A stretch of DNA of 64,000 bases, from NCBI GenBank assembly GCA_026692845.1, contig JAPLNM010000042.1, positions 1-64,000 of the forward strand, given 5' to 3'. The DNA comes from Planctomycetota bacterium. Lineage in GTDB: Bacteria > Planctomycetota > Planctomycetia > Pirellulales > Pirellulaceae. Below the pieces are notes generated by a model. The model did not search any database. It saw only the letters and a list, made by a program, of their open reading frames with translations, and was not told the origin of the DNA. Position 1 is the first letter of the stretch, and each line of letters opens with the position of its first letter. Of this stretch, positions 9,601 to 17,765 are shown in pieces. The position numbers and the translations under genes are program-made.

Positions 9601-9777
9601 AACGAGCACCGGACGGATCTTGCTCTCAAAGAACGCCAACGACTCCTGCGATTCTTTCGCTTCGGTTTGTGTTTTATCTTCGGCTTGAGGCTTGCTTAGA
9701 GCAACCCCCGTAGGCACAACGCAACTCACAATCAAACCGGCTATTGTGAAGCCCTTGGCGAAACGAAAGCTAGCCAT
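6610..9777 (-). CDS. Planctomycete cytochrome (PSCyt1) / DUF1549 / DUF1553 protein
   Basis: A secreted protein of 1055 residues. An N-terminal hydrophobic segment (about 8-28) is followed by the planctomycete cytochrome c domain with haem motif CYSCH (62-66) and the MPPSGKLS stretch. DUF1549 follows, with VRRAWFDLLGIPPTPQEL, RHWMDIARFAES and a second CARCHDHKFDP site, then an inserted region, then DUF1553 (VARVIVNRLWQHHFGRG, LHRLLMTSQTYMQTN, PPRRLEAESIRDSMLVVSG). The family is abundant in planctomycetes and usually encoded beside DUF1501; its substrate is unknown. The CxxCH sites suggest covalent haem and periplasmic electron transfer, which is inference. It is the third of four same-strand genes and overlaps the following DUF1501 start by 11 bases. 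Confidence 0.92.
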   Translation of the reverse strand: MASFRFAKGFTIAGLIVSCVVPTGVALSKPQAEDKTQTEAKESQESLAFFESKIRPVLVEQCYSCHSQEAAAKGKLKGSLYLDSKDGLLRGGDTGPALSSEHSEESLILKALRYDEYEMPPSGKLSPSIIQDFERWVAQGAVDPRRAAEPMKQTAMDLESGRKFWSLQPLGAIRPASDQHPVDAFIHVAQAAKQLTPSAMADPRVLVRRAWFDLLGIPPTPQELQEAVASLQAPEGQRGSISASGWSALIDGLLERPEYGERWARHWMDIARFAESFGYEQDYDRPNAYHYRDFLIRAFNQDMPFDQMAQWQIAGDELAPENPLAWMATGFLGAGAFPTQLTEREFESTRYNELDDMTATTSVAFLGLSIGCARCHDHKFDPISSEDYYRFAASFTAAIRSEKMLDLDPEANRKITADHAIELGELRRKLMAYEAEQLPIELAKFIGQRGNDPAKSLNDPWRNLRGDLESNAASPFKLQADGSYLAIGDAPNQETITFTAPLPAGQWTALRIEALADPTLPRQGPGRANNGNFALGNLTVEHLAKDQEPTKWVLEQPQATHQQNADSLSIAASIDSDPVSGWAIDGQIGKSQAAVFRIANAISTLDTDRLRVTLSFNHPNAKHAMGRMRFSISKAPSPPVEVGGNAPPADVLEAIAKIAEKLPMTKELQSSDAWKTALAWYQSVDPQWIQLNSKFTKLQADGPALQRTNVLVTTEGEPHLPHHADDRGYPHFYPETHLLRRGDVDQKGAAVSPGVPKVFLRDSNAHADLTWADSAKTNSKSSYRRAALAKWLTDTNDGTGALVARVIVNRLWQHHFGRGLVATPNDFGSTGQRPTHPELLDWMAQELIEQGWKLKALHRLLMTSQTYMQTNRSLDDSRLKTDPDNLLWWHQPPRRLEAESIRDSMLVVSGLLDRTMYGPGTLDPNMKRRSIYFFIKRSQLVPMMMLFDWPEHLVSIGQRQTTTIAPQALAFMNNPIARAAAETLANQISDLEQLDQVFLKVLSRSATHAERQAALRFIAQALKTRQEQNVPQPEKMAIADFCQILLCANEFIYVD

Positions 9778-9850
9778 CGGTAGGATCCAAATCGAAGAAG
9801 GAAGTAATCCGGCGGTTCGTTTCGCAAAGCTCGATATTAGCCTATCGATA

Positions 9851-11215
9851 TTAGCCTATCGAAAGGATTCCGTTGGAATCGCCGAAGTCACCTTGGTCTG
9901 CGCCGACAGAGTCGAGCATGGCGCGGAACAAGTTGTTCAGTGGGGTATTCTTTGAGTACTCAAGGACACGACCGGTGCTGAGTTTTCTGCCACCGCGCCC
10001 GGCCAAGAGAATCGGCAGGTCGTGGTGATCGTGTCGGTTGCCGTCGTTGATCGCCCCGCCATAGACAATCAGCGAGTGGTCGAGCAGGTTTCCATCGCCG
10101 TCGGGAGTCTCCCGCATCTTTTTCAAGAAGTATGCGAACTGCTCGCAGTAGTAACGATCGATCTTTGCAATTTTCTCGATGTTTTCCTGCTTGTTTTCGT
10201 GGTGGGAAAGCTGGTGGTGACCGTCTTTGACCTCGATCATAGGAAACGCTCGGTTGCTTCCTTCGTTGGCAAGCATGAAACTGGCGATGCGAGTCGTATC
10301 GGTTCTAAATGCCAAGACCATCAAATCGTACATGAGGCGAATGTGTTCGGTTGCGTCGCTAGGCTTCTCCGTAGGAGCTTGGGTCCCTTCGGGCAATTGA
10401 ATCGGGGTTGCGAACCGCGATATGCGTTGTTCGAGTTCACGGACACTCGTGAAATACTCATCGAGCTTCCGTGAGTCATCGGCTCCGACCTGGTTGACCA
10501 AATGCTTGCGTTGGTCGGCGACGAAATCGAGAATGCTCGACTTGAGCCCTTGCTCTTTGGCATCGGCCCCACCGGAGACTCCAAAAAGGCGATCGAAAGC
10601 ACGGGCAGGCTGGATCTCTTTGCCTGTCGGAAGCGATTCGCTCCTCCAGGAGATGTTGTTGGAGTAGGCACAAGCGTAACCAGAATCGCACGATCCCGCA
10701 TCGCGACCTTCCTCGGTCCCAAGTTCGATCGACGCGAGCCGAGTTTGACGTCCATAAGCGTCGGCGGCGATCTGGTCGGCAGAACGTCCGACTCGGATCT
10801 TAGAACCGGCGGTTTTGAAAGGGTGCGCTCCGGTCAAATAAGCCGCAGCGCTTCGGGCGTGATCCCCGGGCCCATCCCCCAATGACTGCGCGTTGACCTG
10901 AGCGAGTCCCTTCAAGACGTTGAAGTCGTTTCGGCAGTCAGCTAGCGGTTCGAGCGTTGGCGAGAGTTCCCATTGCGAACCAGAACCCTTGGGTTCCCAT
11001 CGTTCCGCATTGGTGCCGTTTGGAAAAAAAACCCAGGCGAGTCGCACCGGTCGTTCGCCAGCCTGTGCAGCCTGTGCCGGTCGCATGATGTCGAGCATCG
11101 GCAGGGCCACCGACGCGGCGAATCCTTGAAGACCCAACTGACGAAGGACCGTTCGGCGATTGAATTGCATCGAGCGGTTGTAGGAACCCGAGGGTAGGGA
11201 TGCGTCGCGACTCAT
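9851..11215 (-). CDS. DUF1552 domain-containing protein (exported, Tat-like leader)
   Basis: A 454-residue member of DUF1552, a family related in fold and context to DUF1501 and of unknown activity. The leader has NRRTVLRQLGLQGFAASVAL, a twin-arginine motif with a following hydrophobic run. Later blocks include RLAWVFFPNGTNAERW, DHARSAAAYLTGAHPFKT, SIELGTEEGRDAGSCDSG, VRELEQRI, MYDLMVLAFRTDTTRIASFM and HHDLPILLAGRGG. The ATG at 11215 lies 3 bases after the stop of the DUF1592 gene, indicating coupling; an internal ATG at 11170 (MQFNRRTV) would sit closer to the leader and is a real alternative. DUF1592 and DUF1552 genes are commonly adjacent in planctomycetes. The next gene starts about 70 bases downstream. 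Confidence 0.9.
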   Translation of the reverse strand: MSRDASLPSGSYNRSMQFNRRTVLRQLGLQGFAASVALPMLDIMRPAQAAQAGERPVRLAWVFFPNGTNAERWEPKGSGSQWELSPTLEPLADCRNDFNVLKGLAQVNAQSLGDGPGDHARSAAAYLTGAHPFKTAGSKIRVGRSADQIAADAYGRQTRLASIELGTEEGRDAGSCDSGYACAYSNNISWRSESLPTGKEIQPARAFDRLFGVSGGADAKEQGLKSSILDFVADQRKHLVNQVGADDSRKLDEYFTSVRELEQRISRFATPIQLPEGTQAPTEKPSDATEHIRLMYDLMVLAFRTDTTRIASFMLANEGSNRAFPMIEVKDGHHQLSHHENKQENIEKIAKIDRYYCEQFAYFLKKMRETPDGDGNLLDHSLIVYGGAINDGNRHDHHDLPILLAGRGGRKLSTGRVLEYSKNTPLNNLFRAMLDSVGADQGDFGDSNGILSIG

Positions 11216-11218
11216 GGC

Positions 11219-13675
11219 TCAGTTCCGTTTGGCTTGTGTTTGAGGCAGGGTAGGGGAGCGTTGGAGGAAGGGATCGCTTTGGATGATCTGAAGAACCATC
11301 TCTTTGATTGTATATCGATTCGGCTTGGTGTGGGCCAGTATTTTATCGACATCGCATCGGTCGGCCCTCTGCAAACCTCGTCCGAGTGCGTAAGTTAACA
11401 GGCGTTGGGTGAAGTTTTTCGCGACATCATCGGTTCTTTCGGAAAGGATTTGGATGAGTTCTGTCGGGCCTGTAAAGATTTTTCCGTCAACCAATGCACC
11501 CTGGGCCACGATTTCTCGACCGTCTTCTTGGTCTCGCCAGCGACCCGTCGCGTCGAAATTCTCCAACCCCAGACCAATCGGGTCGATCAATTTATGACAA
11601 CCGGCGCAACTGGGGTTGGATCGGTGGATTTCCAAGCGTTCTCGCAACGATGCCTTGTCGTCGGCCTTGGCTTGTTCGAGCGAAGGAACATTAGGGGGAG
11701 CCGACGGTGGGGGATCTCCCAAGACCGTTTCGAGGACCCATTTCCCCCGCTTTACCGCCGAGCTACGCGTCGGGTTCGACGTCAGTGCCAATGCGGCGGC
11801 TTGAGTCAGCACCCCTTTGCGGTTTGCCGGAAGTGCAACGCGAATCCAGCGGTCTTCCTCTTCATAAAGCCCCTGTCGTCGAGGGTCCCCATCATTTCGG
11901 CCCGGTCGGCGACGGTACATCTCCGAAGGTTGTTTTCCGTCGAATTCCAGTCCGTAAAACTCCGCAAGCCTTGGATTGACAAATGTATAGTCGGCCGCAA
12001 GAAATTCCTCGACCGTACCTTCGTCCAGCAGGTGCTTGCAAAAAAGTTCGGTTTCTTTGACCATCGAGGCGCGCAGGCGATCCGACCATGCTGGGAATTT
12101 ATCCCGATCGATCTCGATCTTCTGGATATTCCTAAGCCCGAGCCACTGCGAAAAAAATCCTTGGATGAGCGCTTCGCTCCGAGGATCTTTGAGCATTCGT
12201 AGCACCTGAGCTTCAAGCACCTCGGCCTCATGGAGTCGGTTCTCCGAGGCTAAATTCAACAGGGTCTGATCCGGCGTGCTAGCCCAGAGGAAATACGCCA
12301 GACGCGTGGCGATGCCGTAATCATCGAGCCGTCGAACGCCATCGCTTTCGACAAGGTTTTCAGATCGAAACAGAAACTGTGGAGCAACCAAGGCACCTTG
12401 GAGCCCATAGCGCAACGACTCTTCGTAGCTGCAACCGGCATCCGACGCCTTCTGGCTGATCATCATCACCGCATGGACTTCCTCTTGGCTGACCTTGCGA
12501 CGATAAAGCTTAGGTAGCAACGCTTCGAAAACTCTGCGGGTCGCTTCGGAAAATCCTATCGGCATCGAATCCGGCTGATCCTTGTCATCGGGCGAAGCGA
12601 CGACAAGCTGCTGGTGGATTTTTGGAAACGCCGGATCCCCTTGCTCTGGACCGACCAAACGCACTGTGTGGATGATCAACTTGCGATTGCCAGCATTTCG
12701 CGTCTCTGGATTCGAATCGTCGGTGTACTGAACCCTCAGTAGATGGTCTCCGGAGGTCGTCTCGAATTCGTACTTGGCCGTCTCATCCTTGGGTTGAACT
12801 TCCCATTCGGCAATCAGATTCTCGTCGAGGAACAACTTGGCTTTGCAAGTATCCTTTTGATCTTCTCCAAACCGTGTTCGGATGTTGATGTTGTACTTGC
12901 CCGCAGCCACATGGATCGGAAGGCTCAGCGATTGTTCGAAGGCAAGCTGTTCGCCCTCGAAGCTCTGCTTGCGAAACGATTCACGGTCGACCGAGATGAC
13001 CCGTTTGGAGATCAATCCGGCTGCTTGCAGATATTTTTCAAGAGCGATCGGGGCGAGAGTTAGAACCTCCCCTTGATTATCGAATCCATTTCCAACATCA
13101 TCCGAGACGAATCCGATCTCCTTCGACGGTCGGAAATCAACCCCGAACAGATCGCGGATCGTATTGTCGTATTCGAACTGATTGAGCCTGCGGACCGTCA
13201 CATTGGGTGTCGGTGGACGATGGTTGCAATCGACCTCATGCAACGTTCGATCGATCCATCGGGTTACGAGGATCCTTTCTTCGACGGACATTGCCGAACT
13301 TTCCGGCGGAGGCATCGCCTCGGCACGAATCACACCACGGATTTGCTCCCAGGTGCTTTCGTGGGATCGGATTTTCTCAAGCGTCGAATAATCGCCAAGA
13401 TTTACCCCCGCCTCATTAGCTCCGTCCATGTGGCATTCGCCACAGTGCTTCTTCATCGTAGGCAGAACGTTAGCCGTCCAAGTTTCAGTAAGTTCCGTGT
13501 CCAACGGATCAAGCGTCAGGTCATCCGGTGAGGCGAGAGCCTCTGCGGAAGCGGTGGCTTGCGCTAAAGCCGTCGGACTTACCAAAAGATTTGCGAGTAA
13601 ACAGAACCATACTCCCAGGATGCAAGACCCGACGGTAGGGCTTCCCGAGGAAGATTGCAGCGCTTTGAGTTTCAT
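11219..13675 (-). CDS. DUF1592 / DUF1588 / DUF1585 / DUF1587 / DUF1595 planctomycete cytochrome protein
   Basis: An 818-residue exported protein. A signal-like hydrophobic segment (about 17-40) precedes a cytochrome c-type domain with CGECH (78-82) and EAMPPPES. DUF1587 follows (VRRLNQFEYDNTIRDLFGV), then a carbohydrate-binding-like insert (SLPIHVAAGKYNINIRTRFG), DUF1595/DUF1592 (YEESLRYGLQGALVAPQFLF, RLAYFLWASTPDQTLL), DUF1588 with a second haem-type site CAGCHKLIDPIGLGLENFD, and DUF1585 at the end (LLTYALGRGLQRADRCDV). This is the standard architecture of a planctomycete-specific family of unknown reaction. It is the first gene of the four-gene minus-strand block, and its start sits about 35 bases below a palindromic TATAAT element. 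Confidence 0.92.
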   Translation of the reverse strand: MKLKALQSSSGSPTVGSCILGVWFCLLANLLVSPTALAQATASAEALASPDDLTLDPLDTELTETWTANVLPTMKKHCGECHMDGANEAGVNLGDYSTLEKIRSHESTWEQIRGVIRAEAMPPPESSAMSVEERILVTRWIDRTLHEVDCNHRPPTPNVTVRRLNQFEYDNTIRDLFGVDFRPSKEIGFVSDDVGNGFDNQGEVLTLAPIALEKYLQAAGLISKRVISVDRESFRKQSFEGEQLAFEQSLSLPIHVAAGKYNINIRTRFGEDQKDTCKAKLFLDENLIAEWEVQPKDETAKYEFETTSGDHLLRVQYTDDSNPETRNAGNRKLIIHTVRLVGPEQGDPAFPKIHQQLVVASPDDKDQPDSMPIGFSEATRRVFEALLPKLYRRKVSQEEVHAVMMISQKASDAGCSYEESLRYGLQGALVAPQFLFRSENLVESDGVRRLDDYGIATRLAYFLWASTPDQTLLNLASENRLHEAEVLEAQVLRMLKDPRSEALIQGFFSQWLGLRNIQKIEIDRDKFPAWSDRLRASMVKETELFCKHLLDEGTVEEFLAADYTFVNPRLAEFYGLEFDGKQPSEMYRRRPGRNDGDPRRQGLYEEEDRWIRVALPANRKGVLTQAAALALTSNPTRSSAVKRGKWVLETVLGDPPPSAPPNVPSLEQAKADDKASLRERLEIHRSNPSCAGCHKLIDPIGLGLENFDATGRWRDQEDGREIVAQGALVDGKIFTGPTELIQILSERTDDVAKNFTQRLLTYALGRGLQRADRCDVDKILAHTKPNRYTIKEMVLQIIQSDPFLQRSPTLPQTQAKRN

Positions 13676-13708
13676 GATGGGTGGGTATGCGTAGGCGGGG
13701 GGATGGTA

Positions 13709-13722
13709 CCTATAATTATAGG
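13709..13722. promoter_or_regulatory. Palindromic -10-like element, possible bidirectional promoter
   Basis: CCTATAATTATAGG is a perfect 14-bp palindrome that presents TATAAT on both strands. On the minus strand it would place transcription start roughly 33 bases before the DUF1592 start; on the plus strand it points towards the DUF11 gene about 240 bases away. No good -35 box is visible at 17 bases on either side, so the call rests on the -10 alone. It lies in the 283-base divergent gap 13676-13958. Confidence 0.4.
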
Positions 13723-13958
13723 GATATGAGAAGCCCTTTGCGAGAGGCGATCACTATTAATTCGCCTTCTTGAGTGTCGGTTAGTCCGTTTGGTGGATCC
13801 GGTTGGTAGATCAGTCTCGGCGGGAACTTGGGGGTGGCCTTGAAACGCTAGCAAGTCGAGTTTGTTGGTTTTGGGCTTTCGATGCTCGCGGCGCATTTGC
13901 TATGACCGGCGTGTTTGTTGGATTAAGAAGTGGATTTCAGATCAAAGGTGATCGGTAG

Positions 13959-16238
13959 ATGTCGCGATATGCATTTATAGCTGCGGCGACCTTGTTTACT
14001 GGGTTGCTGGTGGTATTGACCATGGCGATCGCTCAACGCGATTCGAGAGTCAACAGAACCCTTTCGGATCTGGATTCGAATGAGTATTCTGCGGTCTTGG
14101 CCAAACCGATCTTGGTGGCCTCCGATGCGATCGGGCCCGATGGAGCGGTCGCCCCAAGCCTCCCTGCGTTGGTAGCTTTGCCGGATATTCCGATTCCAAT
14201 GCCCATTGAAATCTCCGATTCGAGTCGGGCTCCCGATCCGTTCTTGGCCACTGAGCCGTTTACTGAGCCGTTTATCGACTCAGATACGAATGATACGACC
14301 ATGCCGGTCGCTTTGGCTTCTGGTCAAGTCCCTGCAAGTCCGATGAGCGAGCCACCTAAGTTCGATGCTTCGCGGATTGTTGCTCCGAAATCCCGATCGG
14401 ACTCTGTACCGACCTTATTGCCCCCTAGCGGATCGAGTCCGTCGGCTCCTCCTCCGAGCGTCGCTTTGCCTTCGATTGGGCTACCGCCGCTACCTGAGCT
14501 TGCGGGGCCTTCGGCTCCGGGCAATTCGGCTCCGGCAACCCCTTTTGCTGCGCCTTGGGCTAGTGGCCCCTCACAAGGTGCACCGGCTCCGATTGCACCG
14601 GCACCGATTGCACCGGCACCGATTGCACCGGCACCGATTGCACCGGCACCCAGGATGGCCGCTCCGGTCCCATCCGCTCCGGGGGCAATTCCGAATGCTT
14701 TCCCAGCACCCGCACCGGTGCTTCCGGACGTGGCTTCTCAACCACTGGCTTCTCAACCACCTTTTCCCGAATCGCTCGGCCCTTCGATGGATCCTCCTTC
14801 GCTGACTGGTCGGCAGGCACCTGGATGGGCTATGTCGACCTCGACGCCCGGTTCGCGTCAATTCGAAGGTTCGCAGAACCCTAGTTTAGAGATTCACAAG
14901 CGGGCACCTGCGGAGGTTCAAGTCGGGGTGGCCGCTTCCTTTACCGCCGTGGTTCGCAATGTTGGCAACGCGACAGCTTTCGATGTCCAGGTCACCGATG
15001 CGATTCCCAAAGGAGCCCGATTGGTGCGCACATTTCCTGAATCGCAAAGGGTCGGTAACGACGCTTTGGCTTGGAATCTCGGTGAGCTTGCTGCCGGTCA
15101 AGAAGCGACCATCAGCATGGAGATCGTGCCGGAGACCGAAGGAGAGATCGGCTCGGTGGCGAGTGTGAAATTTGCAGCCCAAGCATCGGTCCGAACCATC
15201 AGCACCCAGCCGCGACTGACGGTCAAGCAAACGGCGGTTGCCGAAATGCTCGGCGGAGACTCGGCCACAATCGTCATCGACGTGACAAACACCGGCACTG
15301 GGGTTGCTCGCGATGTAAGGCTTGAAGAAGACGTTCCAAAAGTGTTTCGGCACGTCAGCGGTGCCAATGCCCTCCAACAGGATGTAGGCGATTTAGCTCC
15401 TGGCGAATCGTTGCGTTTTGAGATTGAACTCATGGCCCTATCGGCCGGCAAAGTCTCCAATGTGGTTCGAGCCACTTCGGCAAATAGCGCCATGGCCGAA
15501 TCCTCCTATCCGATCGAGGTCAAAGCACCCAAGCTGCAGTTGCAAATTGTTGGTCCAAAGCTTAGGCATCTCGAGCGGCCAGCACCCTACGAAGCCGTCA
15601 TCGAAAATTCTGGAACGGCTCTTGCACGTGACCTTTACATCACCGCCCGCTTGCCACGCGGGATGAACTTCATCAGCGCATCGAACGAAGGCACCTACTT
15701 GCCCGATCAGCACTCGGTAGTCTGGAATCTTATGGAGCTTGCAGCTGGCACCAAGGCCAAGACCGAGTTGGTGCTGCTGCCTGTCGAAGAAGGTCGCTTC
15801 GCGATCGCAATGACGACCGATGCAGAAGGTGTACGCGCCGATCCAACCGAACGCGAGGTGCTCGTCGAAGGTCAAAGCGAGCTGACTTTCGAAATCGATG
15901 ATGACAACGATCCGATCGAAGTCGCAGGCATAACCACCTATTCGGTTCGAATCAACAATATCGGCACTCGACCCGATACCGAAGTGCGTCTGCAAGTCGA
16001 AGCTCCTGAGGGAACCACCATCGAGCAAGTCAGCAGTCCGATGAAATACCAAGTATCCGGTCGCCAAGTGATTTTTGCAGCGATCCCGAGCTTGGCGTCC
16101 AAGCAGCAGGTTCTCGTCAAGATAAGCGTCAAACACGCCCGAGAAGGGACTCAGGTTCTGCGTGCATCGCTCCAGAGCCAATTGCGCGCCGTGCCTGTGA
16201 TTAAGGACGAGAGCACTCAGGTATATCGCGACCAGTAA
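13959..16238 (+). CDS. Membrane-anchored DUF11/CARDB-repeat protein with proline-rich linker
   Basis: A 759-residue envelope protein. An N-terminal hydrophobic segment (about 4-25) acts as a signal or anchor. Residues about 60-290 are rich in Pro, Ala and Ser and include a PIAPA tandem repeat near 208-231. From about 300 onward there are several beta-sandwich repeats of the DUF11 type, recognisable by NVGNATAFDVQVTDAIPKGA, NTGTGVARDVRLEEDVP, NSGTALARDLYITARLPRG and NIGTRPDTEVRLQVEAPEG. Such repeats occur in large cell-surface proteins; no enzyme motif is present. A structural envelope or adhesion role is inference. It is transcribed away from the DUF1592 gene and followed by 400 bases of gap. 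Confidence 0.85.
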   Translation: MSRYAFIAAATLFTGLLVVLTMAIAQRDSRVNRTLSDLDSNEYSAVLAKPILVASDAIGPDGAVAPSLPALVALPDIPIPMPIEISDSSRAPDPFLATEPFTEPFIDSDTNDTTMPVALASGQVPASPMSEPPKFDASRIVAPKSRSDSVPTLLPPSGSSPSAPPPSVALPSIGLPPLPELAGPSAPGNSAPATPFAAPWASGPSQGAPAPIAPAPIAPAPIAPAPIAPAPRMAAPVPSAPGAIPNAFPAPAPVLPDVASQPLASQPPFPESLGPSMDPPSLTGRQAPGWAMSTSTPGSRQFEGSQNPSLEIHKRAPAEVQVGVAASFTAVVRNVGNATAFDVQVTDAIPKGARLVRTFPESQRVGNDALAWNLGELAAGQEATISMEIVPETEGEIGSVASVKFAAQASVRTISTQPRLTVKQTAVAEMLGGDSATIVIDVTNTGTGVARDVRLEEDVPKVFRHVSGANALQQDVGDLAPGESLRFEIELMALSAGKVSNVVRATSANSAMAESSYPIEVKAPKLQLQIVGPKLRHLERPAPYEAVIENSGTALARDLYITARLPRGMNFISASNEGTYLPDQHSVVWNLMELAAGTKAKTELVLLPVEEGRFAIAMTTDAEGVRADPTEREVLVEGQSELTFEIDDDNDPIEVAGITTYSVRINNIGTRPDTEVRLQVEAPEGTTIEQVSSPMKYQVSGRQVIFAAIPSLASKQQVLVKISVKHAREGTQVLRASLQSQLRAVPVIKDESTQVYRDQ
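14581..14650. repeat. 15-bp tandem repeat encoding PIAPA
   Basis: The unit CACCGGCACCGATTG runs for 4.7 copies with a single mismatch in the first copy. It encodes a Pro-Ile-Ala-Pro-Ala repeat in the linker of the DUF11 protein, and the period keeps the frame. A 15-bp duplication (GGCTTCTCAACCAC plus one base) follows near 14732-14760. Confidence 0.9.
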
Positions 16239-16637
16239 GCACCTCGATCGAATTGCCCTGCGAATGCTCCCACATACGGTGAGCTCCTGATCGGCGAGCC
16301 CAGTTTGCTACGCCGGAAGTTTTCCCCCTTAGCACAGCACCCTCACTTTCCGGTCGCATTTGGGACTAAGGCGACAAATCCGTCCATTAGCTTCATCTTG
16401 GCCTCATCGTTCGTTAACAGAACGGGTCTTACTTCATCGTTTCTTAACTAAAATATCACATACGCTTCACGGAAATGCTAGCGTCACTTCTTAAAGTGTC
16501 GAGTGCTTAATCAGCAGGGATTTGTCGGCGTTTTGAAGTGGGCTGAGTTGGTACCGCGACCGCAAGGACAGCAACCCTGGACAAGAGCGATTTTCGAGTC
16601 GCGCGAGTCGTCTGAAGCATTCATGAGGAAATGAAGT
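16239..16637 (+). promoter_or_regulatory. Intergenic region before DUF1559 gene with two 15-bp direct repeats
   Basis: About 400 bases without a supported gene. It contains TCATCGTTCGTTAAC (16404-16418) and TCATCGTTTCTTAAC (16434-16448), 13 of 15 bases identical and exactly 30 bases apart, close to three DNA turns. This spacing suits two regulator sites on one DNA face, but no regulator is known. A GAGGAAATGAAGT stretch just before 16638 supplies the ribosome-binding site. Confidence 0.4.
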
Positions 16638-17642
16638 ATGAAGCGAAACAAGTTGGTCCTGCGGTCGGGTTTCACGTTGGTTGAGTTGCTCGTGGTCATC
16701 GCGATCATCGGCATTCTGGTTGGATTGCTTTTGCCGGCGGTCCAAGCCGCTCGCGAAGCAGCCCGTCGCATGAGTTGCAGCAGCAATGCTCGACAGCTCG
16801 GCTTGGCGTTGATGAATTACGAAAGCGCCTACAAGCGTCTTCCACCGAGCCGAATTACGACGAGCAACCCTGTTTTCCAAGTCTCTTGGCCAGCGATGAT
16901 CTTGCCGATGATCGAACAAGGGCCGAACTTCACTCGGTACAACTTCAATCTCCCTTGGTACGCACCGGCCAACGACGTTGTCACCACAACGCAAATCCCA
17001 ATCATGATTTGCCCTTCGTCGCCATCGCCACGCGATGTTCCACCGCAAAACCTATACGCCGCGATCTCTAACAACCTGCGAACCGACTCTCCACTGTGGG
17101 GAGCTGCAGACTACGGTTCGATCAATGCGGTTCGCAATTCGGCTTTCGTTGCTGCAGGCTTGCCAAGCATCGGCACTCGTGAAGTCATGGGCGCAATGGG
17201 ACGCGGTCCTGAGGGCGTCAAGCTTGCTTCTATCCGGGATGGATTGTCCAATACTTTGGTCATCGGAGAAGGTGCCGGTCGGCCAACGATGTACGTCAGC
17301 GGCCGCAGGGTCGTCAACCCACGCACCGGGAACATCGCTGCCGGTACCAACGTCACTGCAGACGGTTGGGGATGGGCTGACATCAACGGTGGATTCAGCG
17401 TCGATGGTTCCAATGCCCAAGGATTGCAGAACAACACCACCAGTGCAGGTGCCACGACGATCGTAGGAAGCTGCTTCATGAATTGCACGAACGATTCGGA
17501 GTTCTATGCATTCCATGGCAGCGGTGCTCATTATGTCGTGGGAGACGGTTCGGTTCAGTTCATCTCGGCAAACATCGCCGGACCGGCCTTCGTAGCCCTT
17601 TGCACCCGCGATGCAGGGGATATCGGAAACTTCGGCGATTAA
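16638..17642 (+). CDS. DUF1559 domain-containing prepilin-type protein
   Basis: A 334-residue protein with a type IV prepilin N-terminus: a short basic leader, then cleavage before [18 protein letters not shown] and the hydrophobic helix ending [14 protein letters not shown]. The rest is the DUF1559 (SBP_bac_10) domain, which includes [20 protein letters not shown], a Cys-containing [11 protein letters not shown] region, [17 protein letters not shown] and the end motif [19 protein letters not shown]. Planctomycetes carry many paralogues; they are thought to form pseudopilin-like or surface structures, but the function is unproven. A second paralogue lies at 20429. A strong terminator follows at 17698. 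Confidence 0.93.
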   Translation: MKRNKLVLRSGFTLVELLVVIAIIGILVGLLLPAVQAAREAARRMSCSSNARQLGLALMNYESAYKRLPPSRITTSNPVFQVSWPAMILPMIEQGPNFTRYNFNLPWYAPANDVVTTTQIPIMICPSSPSPRDVPPQNLYAAISNNLRTDSPLWGAADYGSINAVRNSAFVAAGLPSIGTREVMGAMGRGPEGVKLASIRDGLSNTLVIGEGAGRPTMYVSGRRVVNPRTGNIAAGTNVTADGWGWADINGGFSVDGSNAQGLQNNTTSAGATTIVGSCFMNCTNDSEFYAFHGSGAHYVVGDGSVQFISANIAGPAFVALCTRDAGDIGNFGD

Positions 17643-17697
17643 TTTCCGTCTCCGGTACTGTGGTTTTTCGAACCGGAAATAGTCAAATGAACAGCAT

Positions 17698-17735
17698 GAG
17701 CTTACACAAACTTTCCTGTGTAAGCTCTTTTTTTT
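17698..17735 (+). terminator. Rho-independent terminator after DUF1559 gene
   Basis: GAGCTTACACA (17698-17708) and TGTGTAAGCTC (17717-17727) form a perfect 11-bp stem with an 8-base loop, followed by eight T residues. It lies about 55 bases after the DUF1559 stop. Confidence 0.93.
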
Positions 17736-17765
17736 GGTAGCCGCACGTTCGCGATTCGAGGAGAG

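Noticed and set aside
14581-14650. Possible CRISPR-like array
   Set aside because: Contiguous tandem repeat without spacers, in frame inside a coding sequence.
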